Source: Rhynchopus sp. YZ270_cl-10 (Eukaryota; Euglenozoa; Diplonemea; Diplonemida; Diplonemidae). From it: DNA of 64,000 bases. The stretch lies in contig OZ037866.1 of the NCBI GenBank assembly GCA_964035575.1, forward strand, positions 682,001 to 746,000, given 5' to 3'. A model generated the notes under the pieces. It did no database searches. It saw only the letters and a list, made by a program, of their open reading frames with translations, and had not been told where the DNA came from. The position numbers were made by a program, and so were the translations under genes. Shown in pieces: positions 21,077-31,700 of this stretch (the stretch's first letter is position 1; each line of letters opens with the position of its first letter).

Positions 21077-21958
21077 TGGCATATCCCCCATTTTTAATTT
21101 TTTTTTTTTAAATAGCATTTCAAGTGCGCTTCCCCCGCACAGTCCTTTTCTGAAAGGATGCGTGTGTATTTTTTGTGTTTTTCTGGTTATTTTCTTCAAA
21201 CAGTTCCGTCATCTTTCCTTGCTGAATATGTACAGTGAACGCTGTCTATGTCCACCTCTTTTCACATTCCCTCCACGAAAAAAATAATTCAATTTTATCA
21301 AAAAGAAAAGAAAAATAATTCAAAAACCCCTTGCTTTTGCTCAGGGGCCGAATGCCGAGTTTTGTTTTGTTTTTTTTTTTTTTTGGGGGAGTTTTTTTTC
21401 TTTTTGGTTGCAAAGTGCACATTTTCTAGTGCACTTTGCTTGTTCTCAACAAGCTGCTTTCTTGTTACGCAGCCTATATTCGAGTGTTAGTCAAAAATCA
21501 ACCCCGAGCGAGTGGATCATTTTTACTTCAAAAAGTTTTCCGTTGTTATTCTCTCTACCGTCCTCACAGCCCTGCTGTTATGTATTACCTTTGAAGAACC
21601 AAAATGGCAGAAACTATAACAACTTAGTTTTCAAAGAAACAAAAAAAAGGAAAAGTAGTGGGTTTCGCATTTTTCAATACAACACCGCTGATGCCAGGAC
21701 ACAAACACTTGTCTCTCAGATGTCGAGGGATTGTTCGTTCATCGTGTTCAAGGACTTCCCTTCTCCCTCCCCGCTGCTCCGAGTATTTGTCTCAGCTTCC
21801 TTCAATGGTAGCACTATCTCTGCATCGAGTACCACTGCCTGGGATGTGTCCCTCTTGCAAGAAAAGCTCCCGCACACACTCACTTTTTACACACCCACAC
21901 TCATACACACACAGATATTTATAACAAAGAAACAACAAGAAGGAAAAGCACCGGAACA

Positions 21959-24900
21959 ATGGTGTGGGACCGGCTGTGTGTGCTGCTTCTGCTGCTGGCA
22001 GGCGTGCGGTGTGAGGAAGAAGCAACGACAGGAGAGCCGCTTACGCTGGGCGTGCTCGGAGACGGCCTGGAGAATGCCCTCGACGGCTTCAGGGGGACTG
22101 TTGTGAACTCGGTGATGAACCTCGCAGAGAGCAAGATGGAGAAGCTGGGGATCACGGACGCGTTTGAGTCGGCGTTTAAGGACGCGCAGGTTCTGGCGGA
22201 CCTGAAGGACAAGATTGAGGTCGGTCTCTCGGACATGACGGCGTACTTTGAATCCGGGGAGGCGTTTGACGGGGTTGAGATGGTGCTTGACCAGCTGGCG
22301 CCTGCGCTGGACATGATGAGTGGTGTGTGCAGCCAGGAGACGGGGGAGGCGAGACGTGAGGCTGCGTTCTTGCAGGCAAAGGAGACGTTCCTGCGGAAGC
22401 AGGAGGCGAAGGCGAAGAACAGAACGGCGAATGCGGCTGCTGCGGCGTTTGCGAGGCCACTCTTTACGGCGACTCTGGGGGTGTCGTTGCCCGAGGTGCC
22501 GATCCAGCTGACAACAAACTGGAAGGCGGCGTTCCAGGTCGGGGGCGGGGTCAGCTTTGGTATCAACACGGCCCAGCCAGAGCTCTTCACTGGGATTGGT
22601 GTCGGACTCTCGTTTGGGTTCTCGAAGGGACAGAAGGAGTGCCTCACCGATGACGAGTGCACGTCGAGTCTGCGGGCGGCGGCGGTGTGCGAGAGCCAGA
22701 AGTGTGTGAAGACGTGTGACGCAGACGGCGCGTCGACGTGCGGGCCGAACGAGGTGTGTGAGAACGGGCGTTGCTACGTGAACTCCTGCACAGGCCCCAC
22801 CGACTGTCCGATTGTGGGGGAGACGTGCCTGAACGGAGAGTGTGTGCCGGAACACGGGACCCTGTGCACAGGCGACTCGGACTGCTCTGTGACGGAGACC
22901 TGCGTGGACGGGCTGTGTGTCGAGCCCACGTCCGCTGGATGCACGCAGGATCTGGACTGCACGGTTGCTGGGGAGACGTGCCGTCCGTCTGGTCTGTGCG
23001 GGGTTGCGTGCACAGAGGACAGTGAGTGCGGCATTGGGGAGGAATGCGGTGTGGACAACACTTGCGTTGACGAGGTCTTGAAAAGACGGGCGAGCGTGCT
23101 TGCAGAGACAACGCCGACGCCTACGAAGGAGGGGTTTTGGTCGAAGGTGGGGGACTCGGTCGGGGTGTCGCTGGACTGGTTCAAGGAGGCAAGCTCCTTC
23201 AGCGGGTTTTCGTTTGTGGTGGCGATTTCGAACGAGTTCCTGAAGGAGAAGTACGGGATCCAGGACATCCACGTGATCCTCGGGCACCCGCACTACCAGT
23301 GCCTCGGGGAGCCGGACATGACATCGGCGAAGTGGTGGGGAGGGGTGGCGTTCGGGGGTTTCGGTGTGACGCTCGCCCCTACGGAGGACGCGCCTTCAGC
23401 AAGCCCGAAGAAGGAGGCGAGCAAGCTGGCCCTCTCGAATGTGGACAAGATCATGTCGCTGAAGGAGGTGTTCCCACAGGACCTGGTGGCGAAGCAGAGC
23501 GACTTTGTGACGCTGCTGCAGAGCTTTGACGGGATTGGGTTTGCGGAGTCGATCACACTCGAGGACTCGAGCGACGGGGTGAGCTTGAAGTATGCGAGCA
23601 AGGACTGCCCGGGGGCGGATACGGCGTCTGAGACGCAGCAGGCTGCGGCGCAGCACGCTGAGGCGCAGCAGGCGGAGGCGAAGGGGCAGGGACGGGACGC
23701 CGAGGCACAGAGCGACGCTGCGTCGGACCTGGTCACCTTCCTGAAGCAGGCAACAAACATTGTGACGAAGGGGGAGATTCTGATGCCGTTCTGCGCCGGG
23801 AACTGCGGCCCCACAAACAGCTCGCTGGACTCGATCATCGGTGTGGGGCGGGTGGGCCAGCCGGCGACGTGCAACGGGGTGGAGGCAAGCGTGTCTGTGG
23901 AGACGCTCACGGTGGGGAGCCTGGCGCACCTGATCACGGCCGGGGAGCTTGCGAGTGTCGGGGAGACGATGATGGAGAGCGACATCATGAAGACTGTGCT
24001 GTCTCTGGGGATCCAGGACACGACGCTGAGCTTTGGGGTGACGACGGACGGGATCAAGCTGGCTGCGGTCGGGAGTCCGCTTCTGCCCGAGACGACGGGG
24101 AGCGCCTTTGTGTCGCTGCTGAAGGACATGGTGGAGGAGATCCAGCTGGGGGCTTCGGCATCGCTGGCGTACTCTGGGGTGCTGGAGCTGGAGCTGCGTG
24201 TGGGGACGGAGGCGGACACGGACGATTCGCAGGCCTTCCGTGTGTCTGACGCGACGGGGACGTACGGGGCCTCGACGTACATGCGGTACATTGTGGATGC
24301 GATTGGGAGCACTGCGCCGCCGCGGCAGGAGCTTGGGATGACGTTCCCGTTCATTGTGTGTGTGGACGACTGCAACGACTCGGAGAAGCGGAAGGACATC
24401 TACTTCAACGGCGACCTGTCGATCATTGTGACGCCGACGGCACAGATCCTGCGCGGGTCGATCGTCGCTGCGGGGTGGTGGTACGAGTCCTTTGAGATCC
24501 CGTTCATCCACCTCGGGGACATGGTGCTCGGGATGGACTGGGACCTGAAGTCGCCCCTGCCGACCGGGCTGGTGCTGGGGGCGGCTGCGTGCATCGGGCG
24601 CCAGGACAACTGTGTGGACCAGGTGCAGCCGTACGTGGAGGCGAGGGCGTACATCGGGCTGAGTGCGACGCTGCCTGAGGACAACTTCTTTGTGGTGATG
24701 GTGTCGGAGCTGACAATTGGGGCGATTGCAGACTTTGTTTCGGCGGAGGTGCCGTGGCTGGTGCTGCTCACCGGGGAGGCGTCGGAGGCGGGGCTTGCTG
24801 CGGCAGAGGCAGCGTTCGAGGCCCTGGGGGTGGACGTGTCTGAGGTGACGTCGACGCTGGAGAACATCCAGAAGGCACTCCCGCCGCAGTTTGCGGAGTC

Positions 24901-26821
24901 GGGCCTGTACCCGTTTGACAAGGACCACGAGGCGAACTGCGACGCACCTGCGGCGGACGCAGGCGTGACGGAGATCAACAAGGACTGCTTTGCGTACATG
25001 TCCTTCAGCCCGCTGAAGGAGCAGACCTTGGAGCTGGGGCTGTCGACGCTGGTTGTGCCGAAGGGGCTTGCGTTTTCAGGGCGCCTGAACTTCATCGGGT
25101 GGGAGATGGCGGCGGAGGTGGCGGTGAGCCCGACGCAGTTCTACGTGAACGCAACGATGGACCACATTGCGCTTCAGTTTGGCGGCGTCGACTTCATCCG
25201 GATCGGGTCGCACCTGAACGCTGCGAAGGAGGCGGCGGGCGGGGCACGGTTCCTGGTGGACCTGAACATTGCCCCTCCGGCCGCAGAGGTGAACATCCAG
25301 GGGGCGTTTGACATCCCGCTCCTGCGGTCGTACGGTGCGCTGCTGCTGATTGTGGACTCGGAGAAGCTGCACTTCGCAGGGGAGATGAACCTGTTTGACG
25401 GGGCACTGACGTCTACGGCGGAGGTGTACTTCCCGTGGGACTTCACGTCCTTCCACATGAGCCTGTCGGACATGACCTTCCTGTACGGGGTGGTGAAGGT
25501 GAAGCAGGTGATGTTTGAGTACGACACGGCAGCACCGGTCCCGTACGCCATCTTCAACAGCGACATCTCGGTGCTCTTTGCCGTGAACGTGCAGACGACG
25601 CTGTCTGTGCAGGGGGACACGATTGCCTTCTCCCTCGGTGTGGCTGTGCTGGGTGTGCAGAACACGATTTCCGGGACTGCGGAGATCAACACAAACAACT
25701 TCCTGAACTCGGAGTTCGCCATCTCTGTGTCCTCGGACCTGGACCCGACGGTGGTGATTGCGGCTGTTGTGGACGGGGCGAAGGCGGTGGCGTCAACTGC
25801 GGTGGGTGTGTGGAACACTGTGAGTGGACAGGTGTCGTCGGCGTGGACGAGTGTGAAGAACCAGTTCAACCAGGCACCGCTGAACCGCATGGTGAGTGCG
25901 ATTGGGGACTTCCTCTCGGACATGAGGACGGTGCTGAACAACATTGCAAATGCGCTGAGCCAGGCGAGCCTGAGCGACCTGGTGTCGCTGTCGAAGGACT
26001 TCGCGAACGGGGACTTCAGTTCGCTCGGGGACGCGACCTTCAACCTCGCCGGGGCATTCGGGCTGTCTGGGACAGAGGGCCACACGGAGGTGGACGCAGG
26101 CGAAGGGGAGAACGAGTATGGCTGCAGATGGAAGAAAATCAAGTACTACGAGTGCTTCATGACGCCCGAGGCGTGCGCACCGCAGACATGCACGGGTGGC
26201 GACTGCACTGCGGCCAAGTGCACAGGGGGCGACTGCACGAAGGTGTGCGTCGGGTGCTGTGGGTTCAAGAAGTGCAAGAAGACGTGCACACCGCAAGTAT
26301 GCACCCCGAAGGTATGCACCCCGGTTGTGTGCACGCCGGGGGTCTGCACACCTGCCTTCAAGACGTGCGGGAGTGCGAAGTATGGGAGCCGTTTCCCGGA
26401 CAAGGCGTGCATGCAGGAGATTGCAGATGCAGCGAAGCAGGTGGAGGACGACCTGATTGTGATGAAGAGAAAGGACGATGCCGTCACATCCTCGCAGACA
26501 AAGAACCCTGCCCTTGCCGGGCTTGCGGCCGGGACGACTGTGCCGCAGCCGTCGGTGTTGAACGTGGCCCTCACACTCCCTGTTGGCCAGACAAGCACGA
26601 CAGGGGACCTTGCCTCCGACGTCGACGTTCTGGCGGGGCCTTGCGGGGGAGTGGCGGGCACGCAGCGCACGACGGTGACCGGGGCGGCCTTCAACATGGC
26701 GACCCTTGCGGACTACAAGATCTCTCTCGCAGCGGCACAGGGGGCTCTGTCCTCGGGTATCGAGGCCACGTTGCTGTCGAAGCAGTGTGGGCTGGACTCG
26801 GAGATCCTTGACGAGGTTTAA
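21959..26821 (+). CDS. Large secreted cysteine-rich protein, array copy 1
   Basis: 1620 residues, one exon. The N-terminus MVWDRLCVLLLLLAGVRC is a clear signal peptide, so the product is secreted or on the surface. Residues ~226-370 hold about four CxxDxxC...GETCxxGxC repeats like EGF/Dickkopf-type modules. An Ala/Gln-rich spacer (~555-590) follows, then a long segment (~600-1370) rich in alternating hydrophobic residues that looks mostly beta-strand. Residues ~1400-1472 are a second Cys-rich region with four VCTP repeats. I do not recognise the family. A structural role in a cell coat or a binding role at the surface is inference only. The start was chosen for the signal peptide; the AG at about 21913 just upstream could serve as a trans-splice acceptor. 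GC-rich third positions produce large antisense open frames that I do not count as genes. Confidence 0.9.
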   Translation: MVWDRLCVLLLLLAGVRCEEEATTGEPLTLGVLGDGLENALDGFRGTVVNSVMNLAESKMEKLGITDAFESAFKDAQVLADLKDKIEVGLSDMTAYFESGEAFDGVEMVLDQLAPALDMMSGVCSQETGEARREAAFLQAKETFLRKQEAKAKNRTANAAAAAFARPLFTATLGVSLPEVPIQLTTNWKAAFQVGGGVSFGINTAQPELFTGIGVGLSFGFSKGQKECLTDDECTSSLRAAAVCESQKCVKTCDADGASTCGPNEVCENGRCYVNSCTGPTDCPIVGETCLNGECVPEHGTLCTGDSDCSVTETCVDGLCVEPTSAGCTQDLDCTVAGETCRPSGLCGVACTEDSECGIGEECGVDNTCVDEVLKRRASVLAETTPTPTKEGFWSKVGDSVGVSLDWFKEASSFSGFSFVVAISNEFLKEKYGIQDIHVILGHPHYQCLGEPDMTSAKWWGGVAFGGFGVTLAPTEDAPSASPKKEASKLALSNVDKIMSLKEVFPQDLVAKQSDFVTLLQSFDGIGFAESITLEDSSDGVSLKYASKDCPGADTASETQQAAAQHAEAQQAEAKGQGRDAEAQSDAASDLVTFLKQATNIVTKGEILMPFCAGNCGPTNSSLDSIIGVGRVGQPATCNGVEASVSVETLTVGSLAHLITAGELASVGETMMESDIMKTVLSLGIQDTTLSFGVTTDGIKLAAVGSPLLPETTGSAFVSLLKDMVEEIQLGASASLAYSGVLELELRVGTEADTDDSQAFRVSDATGTYGASTYMRYIVDAIGSTAPPRQELGMTFPFIVCVDDCNDSEKRKDIYFNGDLSIIVTPTAQILRGSIVAAGWWYESFEIPFIHLGDMVLGMDWDLKSPLPTGLVLGAAACIGRQDNCVDQVQPYVEARAYIGLSATLPEDNFFVVMVSELTIGAIADFVSAEVPWLVLLTGEASEAGLAAAEAAFEALGVDVSEVTSTLENIQKALPPQFAESGLYPFDKDHEANCDAPAADAGVTEINKDCFAYMSFSPLKEQTLELGLSTLVVPKGLAFSGRLNFIGWEMAAEVAVSPTQFYVNATMDHIALQFGGVDFIRIGSHLNAAKEAAGGARFLVDLNIAPPAAEVNIQGAFDIPLLRSYGALLLIVDSEKLHFAGEMNLFDGALTSTAEVYFPWDFTSFHMSLSDMTFLYGVVKVKQVMFEYDTAAPVPYAIFNSDISVLFAVNVQTTLSVQGDTIAFSLGVAVLGVQNTISGTAEINTNNFLNSEFAISVSSDLDPTVVIAAVVDGAKAVASTAVGVWNTVSGQVSSAWTSVKNQFNQAPLNRMVSAIGDFLSDMRTVLNNIANALSQASLSDLVSLSKDFANGDFSSLGDATFNLAGAFGLSGTEGHTEVDAGEGENEYGCRWKKIKYYECFMTPEACAPQTCTGGDCTAAKCTGGDCTKVCVGCCGFKKCKKTCTPQVCTPKVCTPVVCTPGVCTPAFKTCGSAKYGSRFPDKACMQEIADAAKQVEDDLIVMKRKDDAVTSSQTKNPALAGLAAGTTVPQPSVLNVALTLPVGQTSTTGDLASDVDVLAGPCGGVAGTQRTTVTGAAFNMATLADYKISLAAAQGALSSGIEATLLSKQCGLDSEILDEV

Positions 26822-27132
26822 AAAGATGACATGCGCGTACACGTTATTTTTACTTTGCACTTTTATTTCTACAAAACAAAAAAAAAAAAAAAAAAGACAG
26901 GGGGGTGGCGAGAAAACATTTGTCACGTCAGTCCTTCTGGTGGCAGCACAGACACGAGAGTTTTTTTTTTGTTTGTTTGTTTGTTCTCTCTCTCTCTCTC
27001 TCTTCGAAAACTTGTTGCCATCAACTTCACTTTTGTTGTCGACCTCTAGCTTGTGTCCCTTTTCCCTCCCACCCCACTACTAGGATTCTATGCATGTACC
27101 TGGGGGTCCCATTGGCCCGCAGGTCTTTTTGT

Positions 27133-27170
27133 AGGTGAGCTAAGTACTACATGAAACTCAGGCTCATCTT
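27133..27170 (+). repeat. H1 hairpin in array spacer
   Basis: AGGTGAGC pairs with GCTCATCT, and CTAAGT / ACTCAG pairs with one mismatch. The extra G-C at the junction is matched on both arms. It is followed by TACCAACATTTTTTTC. Repeated in each spacer (33948 and 40766). Confidence 0.65.
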
Positions 27171-27936
27171 ACCAACATTTTTTTCTTCTTTTTTCTTTTT
27201 CCTTTTTTGCGATTCTCTTGAAGAAACACTTTGCACAACCTAGAACAAAGAAGACGGGCTCCACTCTTAAACGTAATCGTAGGTACCAACCCAGGTTGCG
27301 TTGTGTGTTGTGTGTAATTGCAACACTGAGCGGGTCTGCTCCTCAATGTTACCCCTTCACCCCTCACCTCACCCCACCTCTGATTTTTTTTTTGTTTTTT
27401 TTTGTTCTCTTTGTGGATGCTTGAGAGTCGAGCAAGACTTTTTTTTGCATTACCCCTTTGGGAACGTTGTGTGTGTTGGCTGCAGGAGTAGCAGTAGCAG
27501 TGCTAAGTGCTAAGTGCTAGTAGGTGTGCACCGCTCTTCCACCTCGTGGGTAGTGTCTATGCATGTGTCTATTATGTCTCTGTCTACGGCTACGGCTACG
27601 GCTATGCCTGCAGCTACCACCCCCTACTGTGTGTTTGCTCTTGCGGATGCCACAACAGTCATGCGTTTGCAACGGGGGTTTACGTACGTCGGCTCGTGGT
27701 TAGCATGAGATCGTTGTATTTGCTCCCTGCGCACACACATTGATATCGCCGAAACTGTAACTGTGCACTTTCTACAGGCCGTATTGCTATCATGTAAAAA
27801 AATGCAAAAAAAAGTAGCAAGAACAGGCCAGGGATGTATTGTGCACGTGAAGTTTCGCTGTCGCTGGTTCGCAAAAACAAACTTTGATTTCCACCCCCAC
27901 CTTCTTCCATCTTCCATCCTCCATCTATTGTTTGCT

Positions 27937-27976
27937 GAGGTGACTAAGACTCACCTTGAGGCTTCGGGTCATCCTC
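27937..27976 (+). repeat. H1 hairpin in array spacer, second
   Basis: GAGG-TGAC pairs with GTCA-T-CCTC, leaving one bulged T. The middle is TAAGACTCACCTTGAGGCTT. Repeated in spacers 2 and 3 (about 34752 and 41570). Confidence 0.6.
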
Positions 27977-28776
27977 TTGCACACCTTTTGTTTATTTATT
28001 TGTTTCTTTTTATTTTGGTTGTGTCCCTATCAAGCGTGTGCCTGCACAGCAGTGTGAAGACACAGAGCACAACAGGGAGACAACACAGCACAGCTGATTT
28101 TCTTTGCGCGTAACCATTTTGTTTGTGCCCTTTTCAGTAGGGGACATGATTTTGTTTGCTGAATACAAAAATAAAATGCGTGTGTGTGCACGAGATGCAA
28201 ATTCCTCTTTATTCTTTATTATTCTTTATTATTCTTTTGCTTTAGCTTTTGTTTTTATGAAATAAGATGCTGATGGACCACCCCCATCATTCTTTCTTTC
28301 TTTCCAAGAATTTATCTTATTCACTTTGTTTGCCACAGAAGAAATACCCGAAGCGTAGCGCAGCTTCTATCGTTAGAGAGCGTTGTTGTTCTCCAACAGA
28401 AGCACGCAACCATATCAGGTACATCTTTTCCCCTTCGTTTCTAGACGCAGGGCAACACTGATATCTGACTGAGGCTTTTGCAGAGACACCTGAGAACCGG
28501 TCGCGGCTCTCTCGTGCTGTGTCTGTGTGTCTGCCTTCTGGAAGGTATTGTTTTCCCTGCGCAGGAATCCTCCCACTCCACAACAAAACAAGCCAAACAT
28601 TCATATCACGACAACCAGGTAGAAAAAAATGAAGGAAAAAAAAACATGATAGATTTTTGTTACTGTATTGCTCAGGAGAACTCGCCCCTTCCCTCTGGTT
28701 TTTGACACTTTTTCACACTCATACACACACAGATATTTATAACAAAGAAACAACAAGAAGGAAAAGCACCGGAACA

Positions 28777-31700
28777 ATGGTGTGGGACCGGCTGTGTGTG
28801 CTGCTTCTGCTGCTGGCAGGCGTGCGGTGTGAGGAAGAAGCAACGACAGGAGAGCCGCTTACGCTGGGCGTGCTCGGAGACGGCCTGGAGAATGCCCTCG
28901 ACGGCTTCAGGGGGACTGTTGTGAACTCGGTGATGAACCTCGCAGAGAGCAAGATGGAGAAGCTGGGGATCACGGACGCGTTTGAGTCGGCGTTTAAGGA
29001 CGCGCAGGTTCTGGCGGACCTGAAGGACAAGATTGAGGTCGGTCTCTCGGACATGACGGCGTACTTTGAATCCGGGGAGGCGTTTGACGGGGTTGAGATG
29101 GTGCTTGACCAGCTGGCGCCTGCGCTGGACATGATGAGTGGTGTGTGCAGCCAGGAGACGGGGGAGGCGAGACGTGAGGCTGCGTTCTTGCAGGCAAAGG
29201 AGACGTTCCTGCGGAAGCAGGAGGCGAAGGCGAAGAACAGAACGGCGAATGCGGCTGCTGCGGCGTTTGCGAGGCCACTCTTTACGGCGACTCTGGGGGT
29301 GTCGTTGCCCGAGGTGCCGATCCAGCTGACAACAAACTGGAAGGCGGCGTTCCAGGTCGGGGGCGGGGTCAGCTTTGGTATCAACACGGCCCAGCCAGAG
29401 CTCTTCACTGGGATTGGTGTCGGACTCTCGTTTGGGTTCTCGAAGGGACAGAAGGAGTGCCTCACCGATGACGAGTGCACGTCGAGTCTGCGGGCGGCGG
29501 CGGTGTGCGAGAGCCAGAAGTGTGTGAAGACGTGTGACGCAGACGGCGCGTCGACGTGCGGGCCGAACGAGGTGTGTGAGAACGGGCGTTGCTACGTGAA
29601 CTCCTGCACAGGCCCCACCGACTGTCCGATTGTGGGGGAGACGTGCCTGAACGGAGAGTGTGTGCCGGAACACGGGACCCTGTGCACAGGCGACTCGGAC
29701 TGCTCTGTGACGGAGACCTGCGTGGACGGGCTGTGTGTCGAGCCCACGTCCGCTGGATGCACGCAGGATCTGGACTGCACGGTTGCTGGGGAGACGTGCC
29801 GTCCGTCTGGTCTGTGCGGGGTTGCGTGCACAGAGGACAGTGAGTGCGGCATTGGGGAGGAATGCGGTGTGGACAACACTTGCGTTGACGAGGTCTTGAA
29901 AAGACGGGCGAGCGTGCTTGCAGAGACAACGCCGACGCCTACGAAGGAGGGGTTTTGGTCGAAGGTGGGGGACTCGGTCGGGGTGTCGCTGGACTGGTTC
30001 AAGGAGGCAAGCTCCTTCAGCGGGTTTTCGTTTGTGGTGGCGATTTCGAACGAGTTCCTGAAGGAGAAGTACGGGATCCAGGACATCCACGTGATCCTCG
30101 GGCACCCGCACTACCAGTGCCTCGGGGAGCCGGACATGACATCGGCGAAGTGGTGGGGAGGGGTGGCGTTCGGGGGTTTCGGTGTGACGCTCGCCCCTAC
30201 GGAGGACGCGCCTTCAGCAAGCCCGAAGAAGGAGGCGAGCAAGCTGGCCCTCTCGAATGTGGACAAGATCATGTCGCTGAAGGAGGTGTTCCCACAGGAC
30301 CTGGTGGCGAAGCAGAGCGACTTTGTGACGCTGCTGCAGAGCTTTGACGGGATTGGGTTTGCGGAGTCGATCACACTCGAGGACTCGAGCGACGGGGTGA
30401 GCTTGAAGTATGCGAGCAAGGACTGCCCGGGGGCGGATACGGCGTCTGAGACGCAGCAGGCTGCGGCGCAGCACGCTGAGGCGCAGCAGGCGGAGGCGAA
30501 GGGGCAGGGACGGGACGCCGAGGCACAGAGCGACGCTGCGTCGGACCTGGTCACCTTCCTGAAGCAGGCAACAAACATTGTGACGAAGGGGGAGATTCTG
30601 ATGCCGTTCTGCGCCGGGAACTGCGGCCCCACAAACAGCTCGCTGGACTCGATCATCGTGGGGCGGGTGGGCCAGCCGGCGACGTGCAACGGGGTGGAGG
30701 CAAGCGTGTCTGTGGAGACGCTCACGGTGGGGAGCCTGGCGCACCTGATCACGGCCGGGGAGCTTGCGAGTGTCGGGGAGACGATGATGGAGAGCGACAT
30801 CATGAAGACTGTGCTGTCTCTGGGGATCCAGGACACGACGCTGAGCTTTGGGGTGACGACGGACGGGATCAAGCTGGCTGCGGTCGGGAGTCCGCTTCTG
30901 CCCGAGACGACGGGGAGCGCCTTTGTGTCGCTGCTGAAGGACATGGTGGAGGAGATCCAGCTGGGGGCTTCGGCATCGCTGGCGTACTCTGGGGTGCTGG
31001 AGCTGGAGCTGCGTGTGGGGACGGAGGCGGACACGGACGATTCGCAGGCCTTCCGTGTGTCTGACGCGACGGGGACGTACGGGGCCTCGACGTACATGCG
31101 GTACATTGTGGATGCGATTGGGAGCACTGCGCCGCCGCGGCAGGAGCTTGGGATGACGTTCCCGTTCATTGTGTGTGTGGACGACTGCAACGACTCGGAG
31201 AAGCGGAAGGACATCTACTTCAACGGCGACCTGTCGATCATTGTGACGCCGACGGCACAGATCCTGCGCGGGTCGATCGTCGCTGCGGGGTGGTGGTACG
31301 AGTCCTTTGAGATCCCGTTCATCCACCTCGGGGACATGGTGCTCGGGATGGACTGGGACCTGAAGTCGCCCCTGCCGACCGGGCTGGTGCTGGGGGCGGC
31401 TGCGTGCATCGGGCGCCAGGACAACTGTGTGGACCAGGTGCAGCCGTACGTGGAGGCGAGGGCGTACATCGGGCTGAGTGCGACGCTGCCTGAGGACAAC
31501 TTCTTTGTGGTGATGGTGTCGGAGCTGACAATTGGGGCGATTGCAGACTTTGTTTCGGCGGAGGTGCCGTGGCTGGTGCTGCTCACCGGGGAGGCGTCGG
31601 AGGCGGGGCTTGCTGCGGCAGAGGCAGCGTTCGAGGCCCTGGGGGTGGACGTGTCTGAGGTGACGTCGACGCTGGAGAACATCCAGAAGGCACTCCCGCC

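Larger units (their letters stand above)
19538..21895. other. Gene-free stretch before the tandem array
   Basis: No supported gene. Contains an A-tailed repeat (20356-20425), H1-like hairpins (20516, 20568, 21041), an H2 copy (20917-21003) and low-complexity T/A runs. The open frame covering 21408-22106 is not a gene: its end merely overlaps the start of the array gene in another frame. Confidence 0.5.
26822..28776. other. Spacer 1 of the tandem array
   Basis: 1955 bp without a supported gene. It contains an A18 run, a CT repeat near 26986-27003, two H1 hairpins (27133 and 27937), a GTGTGTGCACGAGATGC remnant near 28180 and short CTACGG repeats near 27585. Any promoter or 5' end for copy 2 must lie here, but no specific signal was identified. 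Confidence 0.6.

Noticed and set aside
21887-26926. Long minus-strand open frames (300-510 codons) opposite the array genes, repeated in each copy
   Set aside because: They arise from strong GC third-position bias of the sense gene. They lack signal or domain logic, are Arg/Pro-rich, and carry no separate evidence.
28657-28776. Upstream in-frame extension of array copy 2 (and 35472-35591 for copy 3)
   Set aside because: It would hide the signal peptide and is absent from copy 1, whose upstream sequence differs.
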